Shown in pieces: positions 32,037 through 40,412 of a DNA stretch of 64,000 nt; position 1 is the stretch's first letter, and every line of letters begins with the position of its first letter. Source of the stretch: Streptomyces sp. NK15101 (GTDB lineage Bacteria; Actinomycetota; Actinomycetes; Streptomycetales; Streptomycetaceae). The notes beneath the pieces are model-generated. The model saw only the letters and a list, made by a program, of their open reading frames with translations, had not been told where the DNA came from and ran no database searches. Position numbers and translations under genes: made by a program. The stretch lies in the NCBI RefSeq assembly GCF_020400725.1, contig NZ_JAINVG010000024.1, forward strand, positions 30,013 through 94,012, in the 5' to 3' direction.

Positions 32037-33186
32037 GTGAAGCCCGCGCCGTCGGGAGCGCTGCGGCGCAGCGTCGCCCCGCTGGAGCTGTTCTTCGATC
32101 TGGTCTTCGTCTTCGCGATCGGTCAGCTGGCGGAGCACCTGCACCACGAACTGTCCTGGCGCGGGGCCGCCGAGACCGCGGTGATGCTCGTCGCGGTCCT
32201 CAGCACCTGGGCGCTGACCAGCTTCGACGCGACGTTCCTCGACGTCGAGAAGCCCCCGGACCCAGTGGCTGGTCCTGGTCGTGACGGGCCTGGGACTGTT
32301 CATGAACGCCCAGATCCCGCACGCCTTCGCGGGCCGGCCCTGGGCCTTCGCGATCCCGCTGGTCGCCATCCTGCTCCTGGTCGACCTCGCCGCCGCCGTG
32401 ACAGCTCCCACCCCGGTCCTGCGTCGGCACTACCGCCGTGTGACGGCGTGGGCCATCGCCTCGGGGCCGTTGTGGCTGATCGGCGCGGCCGTGGACCACG
32501 GGCCGCGGCTGGCCTGGCGGACCGCGGCGGCGGCCGTCGACATGGCGGGCGTGTGGCTGGCCCATCCCCTGCCCCGCAACCGGCTCTCCTCCCGGGACCT
32601 GGTCTTCGACGCCGAGCACATGGTGGAGCGGATCCGCCTTTTCATCATCCAGCTCGGCGAGACGGTCCTGACCATCGGCACGGCGATCTCGGGGGCCCCG
32701 GTGGACGCGGCGACCGTGACGGCCGGCCTCGGGGTGCTCGTCGCCCTGGTGTGCCTGTGCGCCAGCTACTTCCAGGGCGGCGAGGACATCCTGGCCCGGC
32801 ACGTCGCGACCACGGCCGACAAGCTGCTGCCGGTCCGCCGCGCCGTCAGCGGCCAGTACCCCACCCTGGCCGGCCTGGTCGCCCTCGCCGTGGGCGCCGA
32901 GCTCGCCATCGGCCACCCCACCGGCCACGGCAGCACCACCCTCAGCCTGCTCCTCTTCGGCGGCCCGATCCTCTACGTGATCACGCAGGCCTGGTGGTAC
33001 CGCGCCTCCACCGGGCAGGCCTGGGGCGTCCGCCTCCTGGCCTGCCCGGTCTTCGCCCTCGTCGGCATCGCCGCCGTCCGGCTCCCCCCGCTGGCCTCGG
33101 TGCTGATCCTCGACGCCGTCCTCATCGCCCTCGTCACCGTTCTGAGGCGGGTGCACCACCGGGTCCTCACGACGATGACCGTCTGA
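32037..33186 (+). pseudogene. Low-temperature requirement protein A (LtrA) gene with frameshift
   Basis: The first frame starts at a GTG at 32037 (MKPAPSGALRRSVAPLELFF, DLVFVFAIGQLAEHL), the LtrA N-terminus. It stays in family until FDATFLDVEKPP near 32260. The rest of the protein continues in another frame as TQWLVLVVTGLGLFMNAQ through many membrane helices to VHHRVLTTMTV at 33186. The shift lies in a short C run (GCCCCCGG near 32255), so one base is missing or extra. It may be a real null mutation or a sequencing error. LtrA proteins have about 9-10 membrane helices and an unknown function. Confidence 0.8.
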
Positions 33187-33252
33187 ACGCCCGTCTGGGG
33201 CCCGCCCGGCGGAGCCCCGGTGCGTGCGCCGAGAGCGGCCGGGGGTGTGCGG

Positions 33253-34461
33253 TCAGACCGAGGAACGCGGTGCGGTCGCCGGCGCGCCGGTCCGCTCCGC
33301 CTCCAGCTGGCGCTGTCGCGCGTCGGCTCCCCCCGTGCGGTGCAGGCGGTACCCGCCGGGCTTCTCCGCCTCGTCGGCCAGGTGCTTCACGATGCCCGCG
33401 CACACGGTCTCCTTGAGCTTCGCGCCCAGACGGCCGTCGATCTTGAACCAGATCGCCGTGTCCGACCGGTTCGCGAACTGGAAGATGCCGTCGCCCCGGC
33501 CCAGGCTGATGCACTGGGCGGCGAACGGCCGGTTGAGGGTCTCGGGCCGCTCCCCCGCGATCCGGCTCAGGACGGTGTCGGCGGCCTGCGCGCCCATCGG
33601 CATCGCGGCCTGGCAGCTCATCCGCAGCGGGAGGCCCGACGGCGCCGCCGAGTCCCCGGCCGCGACGATGCGCGTGTCGTCGACGCTGGTCAGCGTCTCG
33701 TCCGTGAGCAGGCGGCCCAGCGCGTCGGTGCTCAGCCCGCTGCGTACGGCCAGGTCGGGCACGCCGAAGCCGACGGTCCAGATGGTCACCGCGCTCGGCA
33801 GCTCACGGCCGTCGCCGAGCCGTACGGCGCCGCTGGTCACCTCCGTCACCCTGGAGCCGGGGCCGTCGAGGACGGTCACCCCGAGCCCCGCTAGGCGCCG
33901 CGCCACCGAGCGGCGGCCCCGGGGGTGCAGGTACGGGCCGAGGACCCCGCCGCAGACCAGGGTCACGGCGCGGCCCGCCTCCGCCAGCTCGGCGGCGGTC
34001 TCGATGCCGGTCGGACCGGCGCCCACCACGGTCACCGCGGCGGTCGCGGGCGTGGCGTCGAGAACCGGCCGCAGCCGTCCGGCCTCCTCGAAGGTGCCGA
34101 TCGGGTGGGCGAACTCGGCCGCCCCGGGAACGCTCGGGTCGGCGCTGCCGCTGCCCGCCGCGTAGACCAGGTAGTCGTAGCCGACCGCGCCGCCCGACGC
34201 CAGCTCCACGGCGCGCCCGGCGGCGTCGATCCGGGTCACCGTGTCGACCACCAGCCGGACCCCCTCGGCCAGGACCTCCCGGTACTCGACGGCCGCGCTG
34301 TCCGTCCCGCCCACCAGCTGGTGCAGGCGGACCCGGTGGACGAAGGCCGGGCGCGGGTTGACCAGCGTCACCGTCACGTCGCCGCGCCGGGTGAGGCGGT
34401 TGGCCGCCATGACGCCCGCGTACCCGCCGCCGATCACGACCACGTCGGTGTTCTCGTTCAT
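33253..34461 (-). CDS. FAD-dependent NAD(P)H oxidoreductase (NDH-2-like)
   Basis: A 402-residue flavoprotein. The FAD-binding motif is VVVIGGGYAGVMAANRL (about 7-23) and the NAD(P)-binding motif is VTVVGAGPTGIETAAELAEA (about 143-162). The second FAD contact is RIVAAGDSAAP near 265. It lacks the C-terminal membrane anchor of classic NDH-2, so a soluble quinone or dye reductase is possible. It is divergent from a TetR gene across a long palindromic operator, so it is very probably repressed by that regulator until an inducer such as a quinone-like toxicant appears. Confidence 0.9.
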   Translation of the reverse strand: MNENTDVVVIGGGYAGVMAANRLTRRGDVTVTLVNPRPAFVHRVRLHQLVGGTDSAAVEYREVLAEGVRLVVDTVTRIDAAGRAVELASGGAVGYDYLVYAAGSGSADPSVPGAAEFAHPIGTFEEAGRLRPVLDATPATAAVTVVGAGPTGIETAAELAEAGRAVTLVCGGVLGPYLHPRGRRSVARRLAGLGVTVLDGPGSRVTEVTSGAVRLGDGRELPSAVTIWTVGFGVPDLAVRSGLSTDALGRLLTDETLTSVDDTRIVAAGDSAAPSGLPLRMSCQAAMPMGAQAADTVLSRIAGERPETLNRPFAAQCISLGRGDGIFQFANRSDTAIWFKIDGRLGAKLKETVCAGIVKHLADEAEKPGGYRLHRTGGADARQRQLEAERTGAPATAPRSSV

Positions 34462-34484
34462 GCCCTACCCCCTGTTTCCCTTCA

Positions 34485-34518
34485 ATGCAGTCACTGCACT
34501 GCTGTGCAGCGACTGCAT
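34485..34518. promoter_or_regulatory. Near-perfect 34-nt palindromic operator between oxidoreductase and TetR genes
   Basis: ATGCAGTCACTGCACTG faces CTGTGCAGCGACTGCAT; 15 of 17 positions pair. Each arm contains a TGCAG repeat, so the site could hold two TetR dimers. It lies 24 bases before the oxidoreductase ATG and about 70 bases before the TetR ATG, overlapped by A/T-rich sequence AGATATACTTATTT that could be a -10 region. Confidence 0.75.
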
Positions 34519-34589
34519 GAAGATATACTTATTTCCCGAGGGGGCGTCAAGGCGCCGCCCACCCACCGACCCGGGAGCGACAGTCCTCG

Positions 34590-35252
34590 ATGACCAGTGA
34601 CGAGCCAGTCCGCCGCGGTGGCCGTGAAGCGCAGCGCCGCCGCACCCGCAAGGCGATCGTGGACGCGGCGGTCCGGCTGAGCGCCGGCGGAGCGACGCCT
34701 TCCATCGACGAGATCGCGGCCGCCGCCGACGTGTCGCGGCGCACGGTCTACGCGTACTTCCCGAGCCTCGACCACCTGCTGATCGACGCGACCGCCGGCG
34801 CGCTCAACGAGCCCCCGGTCGAGCAGGCCCTGGCCGACCCCTCGATCGCCGACGACCCCGCAGCTCGGGTGGACGCCCTCATAAGGACGCTGTTGCAGTA
34901 CTCACCGCAGTCGCTTCCCCTCGGCCGCCGGCTGATCCGCCTGACCGTCGACCAGCCCACGGGCGACACCCCGCAGCCGGCCGGCCCGCGCCGCGGCCCC
35001 CGCCGCATCGAATGGCTGGAGCAGGCCTGCGCCCCGCTGCGCGACACCCTGAGCCCGGAGGCGTACCAGCGACTGATCTCGGCCCTGACCATCGTGGTCG
35101 GCTGGGAGGCGCAGATCGCCCTGCGCGACGTCCGCGGCCTCGGCCCGGAAGCCGAGGAGGAGGCCATCACCTGGGCGGCGCGCGCCCTGGTGGAAGCGGC
35201 GATCAGGGAGCACGAGACGCGTCCCGCCACGGACGGACGAGCGGACGCATGA
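34590..35252 (+). CDS. TetR-family regulator
   Basis: A 220-residue protein with an N-terminal TetR helix-turn-helix (AIVDAAVRLSAGGATPSIDE, IAAAADVSRRTVYAYFPSLD). The helical C-terminal ligand domain begins near residue 75. It starts at an ATG at 34590 close to the palindromic operator and is transcribed away from the flavoprotein gene, the usual arrangement for autoregulation and control of a detoxifying enzyme. A strong terminator follows at once. Confidence 0.92.
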   Translation: MTSDEPVRRGGREAQRRRTRKAIVDAAVRLSAGGATPSIDEIAAAADVSRRTVYAYFPSLDHLLIDATAGALNEPPVEQALADPSIADDPAARVDALIRTLLQYSPQSLPLGRRLIRLTVDQPTGDTPQPAGPRRGPRRIEWLEQACAPLRDTLSPEAYQRLISALTIVVGWEAQIALRDVRGLGPEAEEEAITWAARALVEAAIREHETRPATDGRADA

Positions 35253-35254
35253 AC

Positions 35255-35283
35255 GAAGGCCCAGGCCGGTGGCCTGGGCCTTC
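35255..35283 (+). terminator. Terminator after the TetR gene
   Basis: A 13-bp stem GAAGGCCCAGGCC / GGCCTGGGCCTTC with a GGT loop, then GTCGTCGTT. Its sequence and the preceding GAACGAAG are very like the hairpin after tRNA-Gly. Confidence 0.8.
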
Positions 35284-35335
35284 GTCGTCGTTCGGGTCCG
35301 CCGCGTGGGGCGGGGTCGGCGCGCGGGGCCGCGCG

Positions 35336-35782
35336 TCAGCCCGCCGCCTGCTTCAGCAGCGCCGCGATGCGCTGCTCCGTGGCCGGGGTCAGGGCCGTAA
35401 GGGCGTACGCCGTGGGCCACAGGGTGTCCTCGTCGAGGGCGGCCTGGTCGCTGAAACCGAGCGTGGCGTAGCGGGACTTGAACTTCTGGGCGCTCTGGAA
35501 GAAGCAGACGACCTTGCCGTCCCGGGCGTACGCGGGCATCCCGTACCAGAGCTTCGCGGTGAGCTCCGGGGCGTTCTCCTTGACGAGGGCGTGGACGCGC
35601 TCGGCGAGGACGCGGTCCGCCTCCTCCATCTCGGCGATCTTCGCGAGCACTTCGGGCTCGGTGTCCGCCTTCGCGCCGCGCGAGCCCCGGCGCGCGGACG
35701 CCTTCAGCTCCTTGGCGCGCTCCTTCATGGCGTCCCGCTCGTCTTCGGTGAAGCCGTCGTAGGACTTGTCGTTCGCGGTCAT
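35336..35782 (-). CDS. DUF1801-family protein
   Basis: A 148-residue protein with the DUF1801 core: APELTAKLWYGMPAYARDGK, VVCFFQSAQKFKSRYATLGF, then an acidic helix. The N-terminal ~60 residues are charged and helical (DERDAMKERAKELKASARRG). Members are small cytoplasmic proteins related to frataxin-like/iron chaperone annotations (YdhG), but a biochemical function has not been shown to my knowledge. Last of three leftward genes with the glyoxalase and truncated AraC genes. Confidence 0.85.
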   Translation of the reverse strand: MTANDKSYDGFTEDERDAMKERAKELKASARRGSRGAKADTEPEVLAKIAEMEEADRVLAERVHALVKENAPELTAKLWYGMPAYARDGKVVCFFQSAQKFKSRYATLGFSDQAALDEDTLWPTAYALTALTPATEQRIAALLKQAAG

Positions 35783-35826
35783 GGTGGTTCGTTCCCCTCT
35801 CGGACGGGTCGGGCGGACGGGCGCGG

Positions 35827-36105
35827 TCAGGCGGGCTGCGCTTCCGTTCGTGCGCCGTGCAGCAGCAGCGTCCTCGCTCGCTCCGCCCGGCGGCTCAGCA
35901 GGTAGCCGTACGGCGAGTCTCCGTACGCGACCCGGAACTGGCGGCTCAGCAGGCCGGCCGCCATGCCCGCGCCCCGGGCGAGCTCCAGGACGTCCAGGGG
36001 GCGCGCGTACTCGCGGTCGATCCGGTCACGGACGCGCCTCAGGCGGGCGAAGTCGTCCAGGCGCTGCGCGGCGACGCGCGCGCGTGCCCACGCGGGGTGG
36101 CACAT
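35827..36105 (-). pseudogene. Truncated AraC-family regulator (92 aa)
   Basis: The protein MCHPAWARARVAAQRLDDFA... contains the first helix-turn-helix of an AraC domain (LDVLELARGAGMAAGLLSRQ, FRVAYGDSPYGYLLSRRAER). It stops after ARTLLLHGARTEAQPA. AraC domains need a second helix-turn-helix of about 45 residues, which is missing, so the gene seems to have lost its 3' end. It could still make a short DNA-binding or dominant-negative protein. It follows the glyoxalase gene by 26 bases, a pairing known for intact homologues. Confidence 0.7.
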
Positions 36106-36131
36106 GGGAACTCCTCTCGGCTCGGTCGGCG

Positions 36132-36542
36132 CTAGCGGAGTTCCTGGATGCGGATCAGGTTGCCCGCGGGGTCGCGGAACGCGCAGTCGCGGACGCCGTA
36201 CGGCTGCTCCGTCGGCTCCTGGACGACCTCGGCGTCGGCGGCCCGCACCTTCTCGAAGGTGCCGTCGAGGTCCCGGGTGGCCAGGAGGATCCAGCCGTAC
36301 GTGCCCTTGGCCATCATCTCGGCGATGGTGCGGCGCTCGTCCTCGGTGATGCCGGGGTCGACGGCGGGCGGCGCCAGGAGGATGGACGTGTCCGGCTGCC
36401 CCGCGGGTCCGACGGTGATCCACCGCATCCTGCCCTGGCCGACGTCGCTGCGGACCTCGAAGCCGAGGGCGTCCCGGTAGAACGCCAGGGAGGCGTCCGG
36501 GTCTTCGTGCGGAAGGGAGCTGGTGTGAATGCTGATGTCCAT
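36132..36542 (-). CDS. VOC-family (glyoxalase/bleomycin resistance-like) protein
   Basis: A 136-residue vicinal-oxygen-chelate protein from the ATG at 36542: MDISIHTSSLPHEDPDASLA, FYRDALGFEVRSDVG, and the C-terminal repeat YGVRDCAFRDPAGNLIRIQE with the metal-ligand glutamate. Two beta-alpha-beta-beta-beta modules are recognisable. Such proteins include glyoxalase I, dioxygenases and drug-binding proteins; which one cannot be told. Likely co-transcribed with the truncated AraC gene and DUF1801 gene downstream. Confidence 0.9.
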   Translation of the reverse strand: MDISIHTSSLPHEDPDASLAFYRDALGFEVRSDVGQGRMRWITVGPAGQPDTSILLAPPAVDPGITEDERRTIAEMMAKGTYGWILLATRDLDGTFEKVRAADAEVVQEPTEQPYGVRDCAFRDPAGNLIRIQELR

Positions 36543-36612
36543 GGCCTTCACGCTAGTGGCGGCCCTCCGCACGACGCTTCTCGAATCCTGATCCCTTCCG
36601 CACTGGACCGTC

Positions 36613-38010
36613 TCAGTGGTGGAAGCCGGCGCGGTCGGAGTCCGCCGGCATGCCCTTCGTCAGGCGCTCCAGGGAGCGGCGGATGTCCTGGGCCAGCAGG
36701 TCGATCTCGTCGCGGCCGATGCCGTGGCGGATCAGGACGCGCTGGATGACGGTCTCCTGCCGGTCGGGGGGCAGCGGGTAGGAGGGGACCTGCCAGCCGC
36801 GCATCCGGAGCTGGTCGGAGAGGTCGTACAGGCTGAAGCCCGCGCCCTCCGGGTCGGTGAGGGTGTACGAGACGGCGGGCAGCGCGCCCTGCCCGTCGTA
36901 GAGCAGGGTGAACGGGCCCATGGCCTCGATCTTCCCGGCGAGGTACTGGGCGGTCAGCGCGCAGGCCTCCTGGACGCGCCGGTAGCCGGCCCGCCCCAGG
37001 CGCAGGAAGTTGTAGTACTGGGCGACGATCTCGCCGCCGGGGCGGGAGAAGTTCAGGGCGAACGTCGGCATGTCGCCGCCCAGGTAGTTCACCCGGAAGA
37101 CGAGGTCCTCCGGCAGGAGGTCGGCGGTGCGCCAGACCGCCCAGCCCACGCCGAGGGGCGCGAGGCCGAACTTGTGGCCGGAGGCGTTGATGGAGGAGAC
37201 CCTCGGCAGCCGGAAGTCCCAGACGACGTCCTCGTGGAGGAAGGGGGCGATGAAACCGCCACTCGCCGCGTCGACGTGGATCGGGATGTCGAGGCCCGTC
37301 TCCCGCTGGATCCGGTCGAGTTCGGCGGCGAGCTCGGCGACCGGCTCGTAGTCGCAGGTGTAGGTGACGCCGAGGATCGCGACGACGCCGATGGTGTTCT
37401 CGTCGACGTACTCCCTCAGCTGGTGCGGACGCAGCCCGGTGGCACCGGGCTCCACCGGGACCTGGCGCAGCTCCACGTCGAAGTAGCGGGCGAACTTGTC
37501 CCAGCAGATCTGCACGGGCCCGGCGACGATGTTCGGCCGGTCGGTCGGCTTGCCCTCGGCCCGGCGCCGCTCGCGCCACCGCCACTTCAGGGCGAGGCCG
37601 CCGAGCATGGCGGCCTCGCTGGAGCCGGTGGTGGAGCAGCCGAGCGCCGTGCCCTCGCCGTTCGCGCTCCCGGGGGCGTTCCACAGGTCGGCCAGGATGT
37701 TCACGCACCGCGACTCGATCTCGGCGGTCTGCGGGTACTCGTCCTTGTCGATCATGTTCTTGTCGAGGCACTCGTCCATCAGCCGGCGGACCTCGTCGTC
37801 CGTCCAGGTCGTGCAGAACGTCGCCAGGTTCTGCGCCGCGTTGCCGTCGAGCAGCAGCTCGTTGTGGAGCATCGCGTAGACGACCGAGGGGAGGTTCGGT
37901 TCCTCCGGCATCCGGTGCTTCGGCAGGACCCGCTCACTGAGGGCGGAGGCGAACACGTCGGTCGCCGCGTCGGCGACGTTCTTCGGGCCCTTCATCTCGT
38001 GGAGCGCCAC
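36613..38010 (-). CDS. gadB: Glutamate decarboxylase
   Basis: A 465-residue PLP enzyme from the GTG at 38010 (AAGGGG upstream), equal in length to bacterial GadB. It shows TTGSSEAAMLGGLALKWRWR, the PLP-facing HVDAASGGFIAPF (from 245), and the Schiff-base lysine in NASGHKFGLAPLG (K280). The C-terminus ends GFHH; in E. coli GadB the terminal His blocks the active site at neutral pH, so a similar pH switch is possible here. It converts glutamate to GABA with consumption of a proton. An APC-family amino-acid transporter that could serve as the GABA antiporter is 2.4 kb away. Confidence 0.93.
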   Translation of the reverse strand: MALHEMKGPKNVADAATDVFASALSERVLPKHRMPEEPNLPSVVYAMLHNELLLDGNAAQNLATFCTTWTDDEVRRLMDECLDKNMIDKDEYPQTAEIESRCVNILADLWNAPGSANGEGTALGCSTTGSSEAAMLGGLALKWRWRERRRAEGKPTDRPNIVAGPVQICWDKFARYFDVELRQVPVEPGATGLRPHQLREYVDENTIGVVAILGVTYTCDYEPVAELAAELDRIQRETGLDIPIHVDAASGGFIAPFLHEDVVWDFRLPRVSSINASGHKFGLAPLGVGWAVWRTADLLPEDLVFRVNYLGGDMPTFALNFSRPGGEIVAQYYNFLRLGRAGYRRVQEACALTAQYLAGKIEAMGPFTLLYDGQGALPAVSYTLTDPEGAGFSLYDLSDQLRMRGWQVPSYPLPPDRQETVIQRVLIRHGIGRDEIDLLAQDIRRSLERLTKGMPADSDRAGFHH

Positions 38011-38193
38011 AGTTTCCCCTTCGATCAGCGGACTCGACGACAGTCCTCTCATCAACCCATGGGGCCGGGCGGAGCGCCCGGCAGCTCCCGGGACCGTTGA
38101 CCCACCCGGGTGAGCGGGGCGCCCAGGCCCTGTCCCGAGGCTCCCCCGACCAGTACGTTCCGGACGAAGTGGATCATCACCGGAAGGCCCCAC

Positions 38194-39045
38194 ATGACCC
38201 CTCGCACGACTTCGCACCCGACCACCGACGCGGACCGGCTCGGCCTCGGTGACGCGGACCGCCTCGACACCGTCGGCACGGACCGGCTCGGCCTCGACGA
38301 CATGGACCGGCTCGACACCGGTGACGCGGACCGCCTCGAAGCCGAGGCCTTCGACTCCTACGACGACGTCCCCGAGCGCCTCATCGGCTACCCGGCCGTC
38401 TTCCACGCCCTCGGCATCGGGTCCTGCGCCGTCCGCACGGTCCTGGACTACGGCTGCGGGCCGGGCAAGGTCGCCACCCGCGTCGTCGAGGCCTCCGACG
38501 CGCGCGTGGTGGCCGTCGACGTCTCGCCCGGCATGCTGGGGATCGCCCGCGCGCGGCGGCCGCATCCGCGGATCGACCACCGGCTCACCGACGACGGCGG
38601 CCTCGGCTTCCTCGCCGACGGCTCCGTCGACGCCGCCATGGCCTGCTTCGTCTTCACCACCACCGGAGACATCGCCGACCTGCACGACATCGCCGCGGAG
38701 ACGCACCGGGTGCTGCGGCCCGGCGGCCGCTTCGCCGTACTGGACGCCAACCCCCGCACCACGGGCATCCGGTTCTCCACCTTCCGCCGCGGCGAGCCCG
38801 GCCGCGTCTACACCAAGGGCGAGCGGCGCCGGTCGCGCCTGGTGCGCCCGGACGGCCAGGCCCCGCTGGAGACGTTCGACCACCACTGGCCGTGCCAGAC
38901 GTACCTCGACGTGCTCGGCAAGGCCGGCTTCACCGACCTGGACGTCCACGAGCCCGTCCTCACCCACCGGTCGGCGCTGCTCGGCGGCGATCCGGCGGAG
39001 GCCGGACACCCGCCGTTCCTCGTGGTGTCGGGGGTCAAGCAGTAG
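38194..39045 (+). CDS. SAM-dependent methyltransferase with an N-terminal repeat tract
   Basis: About 283 residues from the ATG at 38194 (GGAAGG upstream). The class I methyltransferase core has motif I VLDYGCGPGKVATRVVEA, the acidic residue VVAVDVS, and the post-I region AAETHRVLRPGGRFAVLDAN. Before it lie five degenerate 8-residue repeats of the type (D/G)x-DRL-xxx (DADRLGLG, DADRLDTV, GTDRLGLD, DMDRLDTG, DADRLEAE), unusual for this family. Substrate unknown. It is divergent from gadB and convergent with the next small gene. Confidence 0.85.
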   Translation: MTPRTTSHPTTDADRLGLGDADRLDTVGTDRLGLDDMDRLDTGDADRLEAEAFDSYDDVPERLIGYPAVFHALGIGSCAVRTVLDYGCGPGKVATRVVEASDARVVAVDVSPGMLGIARARRPHPRIDHRLTDDGGLGFLADGSVDAAMACFVFTTTGDIADLHDIAAETHRVLRPGGRFAVLDANPRTTGIRFSTFRRGEPGRVYTKGERRRSRLVRPDGQAPLETFDHHWPCQTYLDVLGKAGFTDLDVHEPVLTHRSALLGGDPAEAGHPPFLVVSGVKQ

Positions 39046-39053
39046 ACGGACCG

Positions 39054-39425
39054 TCAGCTGTCGGAGTAGCTGAAGTCCCCCACGGTCCAGGCGCTGACGT
39101 CCGCGATCGCGACGCGGTACATCCCGCCGGTCTCGGGCATGCCCACGGTCCCCTGCAGGATGCGGGCGAGGTGGAAGTGGAGGTGGGTGGGGGGCTCTCC
39201 GTCCTTCGCCTTCCGCCCCGTGCCGGGGGCGAAGACGCCGGAGAACTCGGACAGCCGGGCCGAGTCCGTCAGGACCTCCGACACGCGCTGTCTCCACAGG
39301 GCTTCGGGCGCGAGTCGCCCGGTGATGACCACTCCCCCGGCGACCACGGTCAGGGACATCTGGTTGCTCCGCCCGGATTCCACGGTGGCGGCGACGTCGA
39401 CGAGCAACTCGTCAGGGATCGACAT
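39054..39425 (-). CDS. Small conserved protein, possibly GvpU-like (123 aa)
   Basis: A 123-residue protein from the ATG at 39425: MSIPDELLVDVAATVESGRS, then beta strands MSLTVVAGGVVITGRLAPEA, a helix, and a C-terminal part HLHFHLARILQGTVGMPETG, YRVAIADVSAWTVGDFSYSD. The 'LTVVAGGVVITGRL' strand pattern recalls the gas-vesicle accessory protein GvpU, but no other gas vesicle gene is in the window and the match is weak. Treat as an unknown soluble protein. It ends 8 bases from the methyltransferase stop, tail to tail. Confidence 0.55.
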   Translation of the reverse strand: MSIPDELLVDVAATVESGRSNQMSLTVVAGGVVITGRLAPEALWRQRVSEVLTDSARLSEFSGVFAPGTGRKAKDGEPPTHLHFHLARILQGTVGMPETGGMYRVAIADVSAWTVGDFSYSDS

Positions 39426-39555
39426 GGAAGCCGATTCTAGAGGGGCGGGCCCGCGCGGTGGGGGCTGTCGGTGCGATGCGCCGTCAGTGTGGCGCGGGGC
39501 GGTGCTCGGTGCGGGACGGGACCGGCGCGGGACGGCCCCAGGATGCGGTGCGGCG

Positions 39556-39789
39556 TCAGTGCGGTGCGGTGTCGTCCGCGGGGAAGGCGGGGCCGTGGCC
39601 GGGGGCGATGACGTCGGCCGCGGCGAGGACGCGGAGGCGCGAGGAGCACAGCAGCGCCCGGTCCGGGGCACGGGGTCCTCGACGGGACCGTTCGGCCGCC
39701 ACCAGAGGTCGTCCACGAAGGCGACGACGCCCTCGCCGGTGCCCGCGAGGAGGGTGATGTCCTCGGGGCTGTGCCCGGGGGTGCGGATC
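39556..39789 (-). pseudogene. Metallo-beta-lactamase-fold gene remnant
   Basis: On the minus strand the frame reads RTPGHSPEDITLLAGTGEGV, then VDDLWWRPNGPVEDP. After a one-base shift near 39680 it continues DRALLCSSRLRVLAAADVIA and PGHGPAFPADDTAPH to a stop. These are the C-terminal metal-binding His segments of an MBL-fold hydrolase. The N-terminal half is missing, cut where an AraC fragment begins on the other strand. Confidence 0.65.
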
Positions 39790-39948
39790 AGCCGCGCCGA
39801 GGAGCTCCTGGAGACGACGGAGCCGCCGGTCGAGGAGATCGCCCGCGCGGTCGGCTTCGGCAGCGCGGCGGTGCTCCGCGCCCAGTTCGTCCGCCGCCGC
39901 GGCGCACCCCCGCGCGCGTACCGCCGCTCCTTCAGCCGTACGGCCTGA
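39784..39948 (+). pseudogene. AraC/GlxA-type C-terminal fragment
   Basis: Reads RISRAEELLETTEPPVEEIA, then RAVGFGSAAVLRAQFVRRRG and APPRAYRRSF to a stop. This is the second helix-turn-helix and end of an AraC-family DNA-binding domain of the GlxA subgroup. The rest of the gene is absent; it abuts the MBL-fold remnant. Confidence 0.65.
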
Positions 39949-39995
39949 CGGGGGCACGGCGCGAGGAGGGCGACGGCCAGGGCCGAGCCGGCGAC

Positions 39996-40258
39996 CGGGT
40001 CCGGGGCGAGGTCCGGCTGCCGGACCTCGACGCCGTCGGCCGGCGCACCGCCGCCACCGCCGTGGCCGGCGACCTGTACGCGATGTTCACCCGCCCCCCT
40101 GGCTCGTGCAGGCCTTCGCGACCCGCCTCTTCCACGACGGGGGCAAGGCCCGCCACGACGACCACAACCTCGCGGTCCACGAGGCCGCCGGGTTCACCGG
40201 GCCCGCGGCGGACCGGGCCGCCGCCGTCTTCACGCACGTCCTCGGCAACGCCTCCCCG
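39996..40258 (+). pseudogene. TetR C-terminal domain remnant
   Basis: Two frames joined at a C run near 40100: RLPDLDAVGRRTAATAVAGD, LYAMFTRPP, then WLVQAFATRLFHDGGKARHD, DHNLAVHEAAGFTGPAADRA, AAVFTHVLGNA. This pattern is that of a TetR-family C-terminal ligand domain. The DNA-binding part is missing, and the frame change and lack of stop show that it is dead. Confidence 0.5.
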
Positions 40259-40346
40259 CCGCGGCCCCGCCCCCGTACGAGACCCACCGCCGCGGCCCCG
40301 CCCCCGTACGACACCCGCCGCCGCGGGCCCGTCCCCCGTACGGCCG
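40257..40346 (+). repeat. 31-bp tandem repeat, about 2.9 copies
   Basis: The unit CGCCGCGGCCCCGCCCCCGT plus 11 further bases repeats at 40257, 40288 and 40319 with a 31-base period and small changes. It is located between the TetR remnant and the transporter gene. Confidence 0.7.
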
Positions 40347-40412
40347 ACCCTGCTTGCCGGTCCTCCCCGGCCGTTCGAGCGTGAGGTGATCGTCCGACCT
40401 GCGGAGGACTCC

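Noticed and set aside
36613..39297. Minus-strand extension of the glutamate decarboxylase frame to 894 codons
   Set aside because: The extension is antisense to a clear methyltransferase; the GTG at 38010 with AAGGGG gives the normal GadB length.
39771..40412. N-terminal extension of the APC transporter frame
   Set aside because: It translates pseudogene remnants and tandem repeats; a TTG with GGAGG at 40413 gives a normal transporter length.
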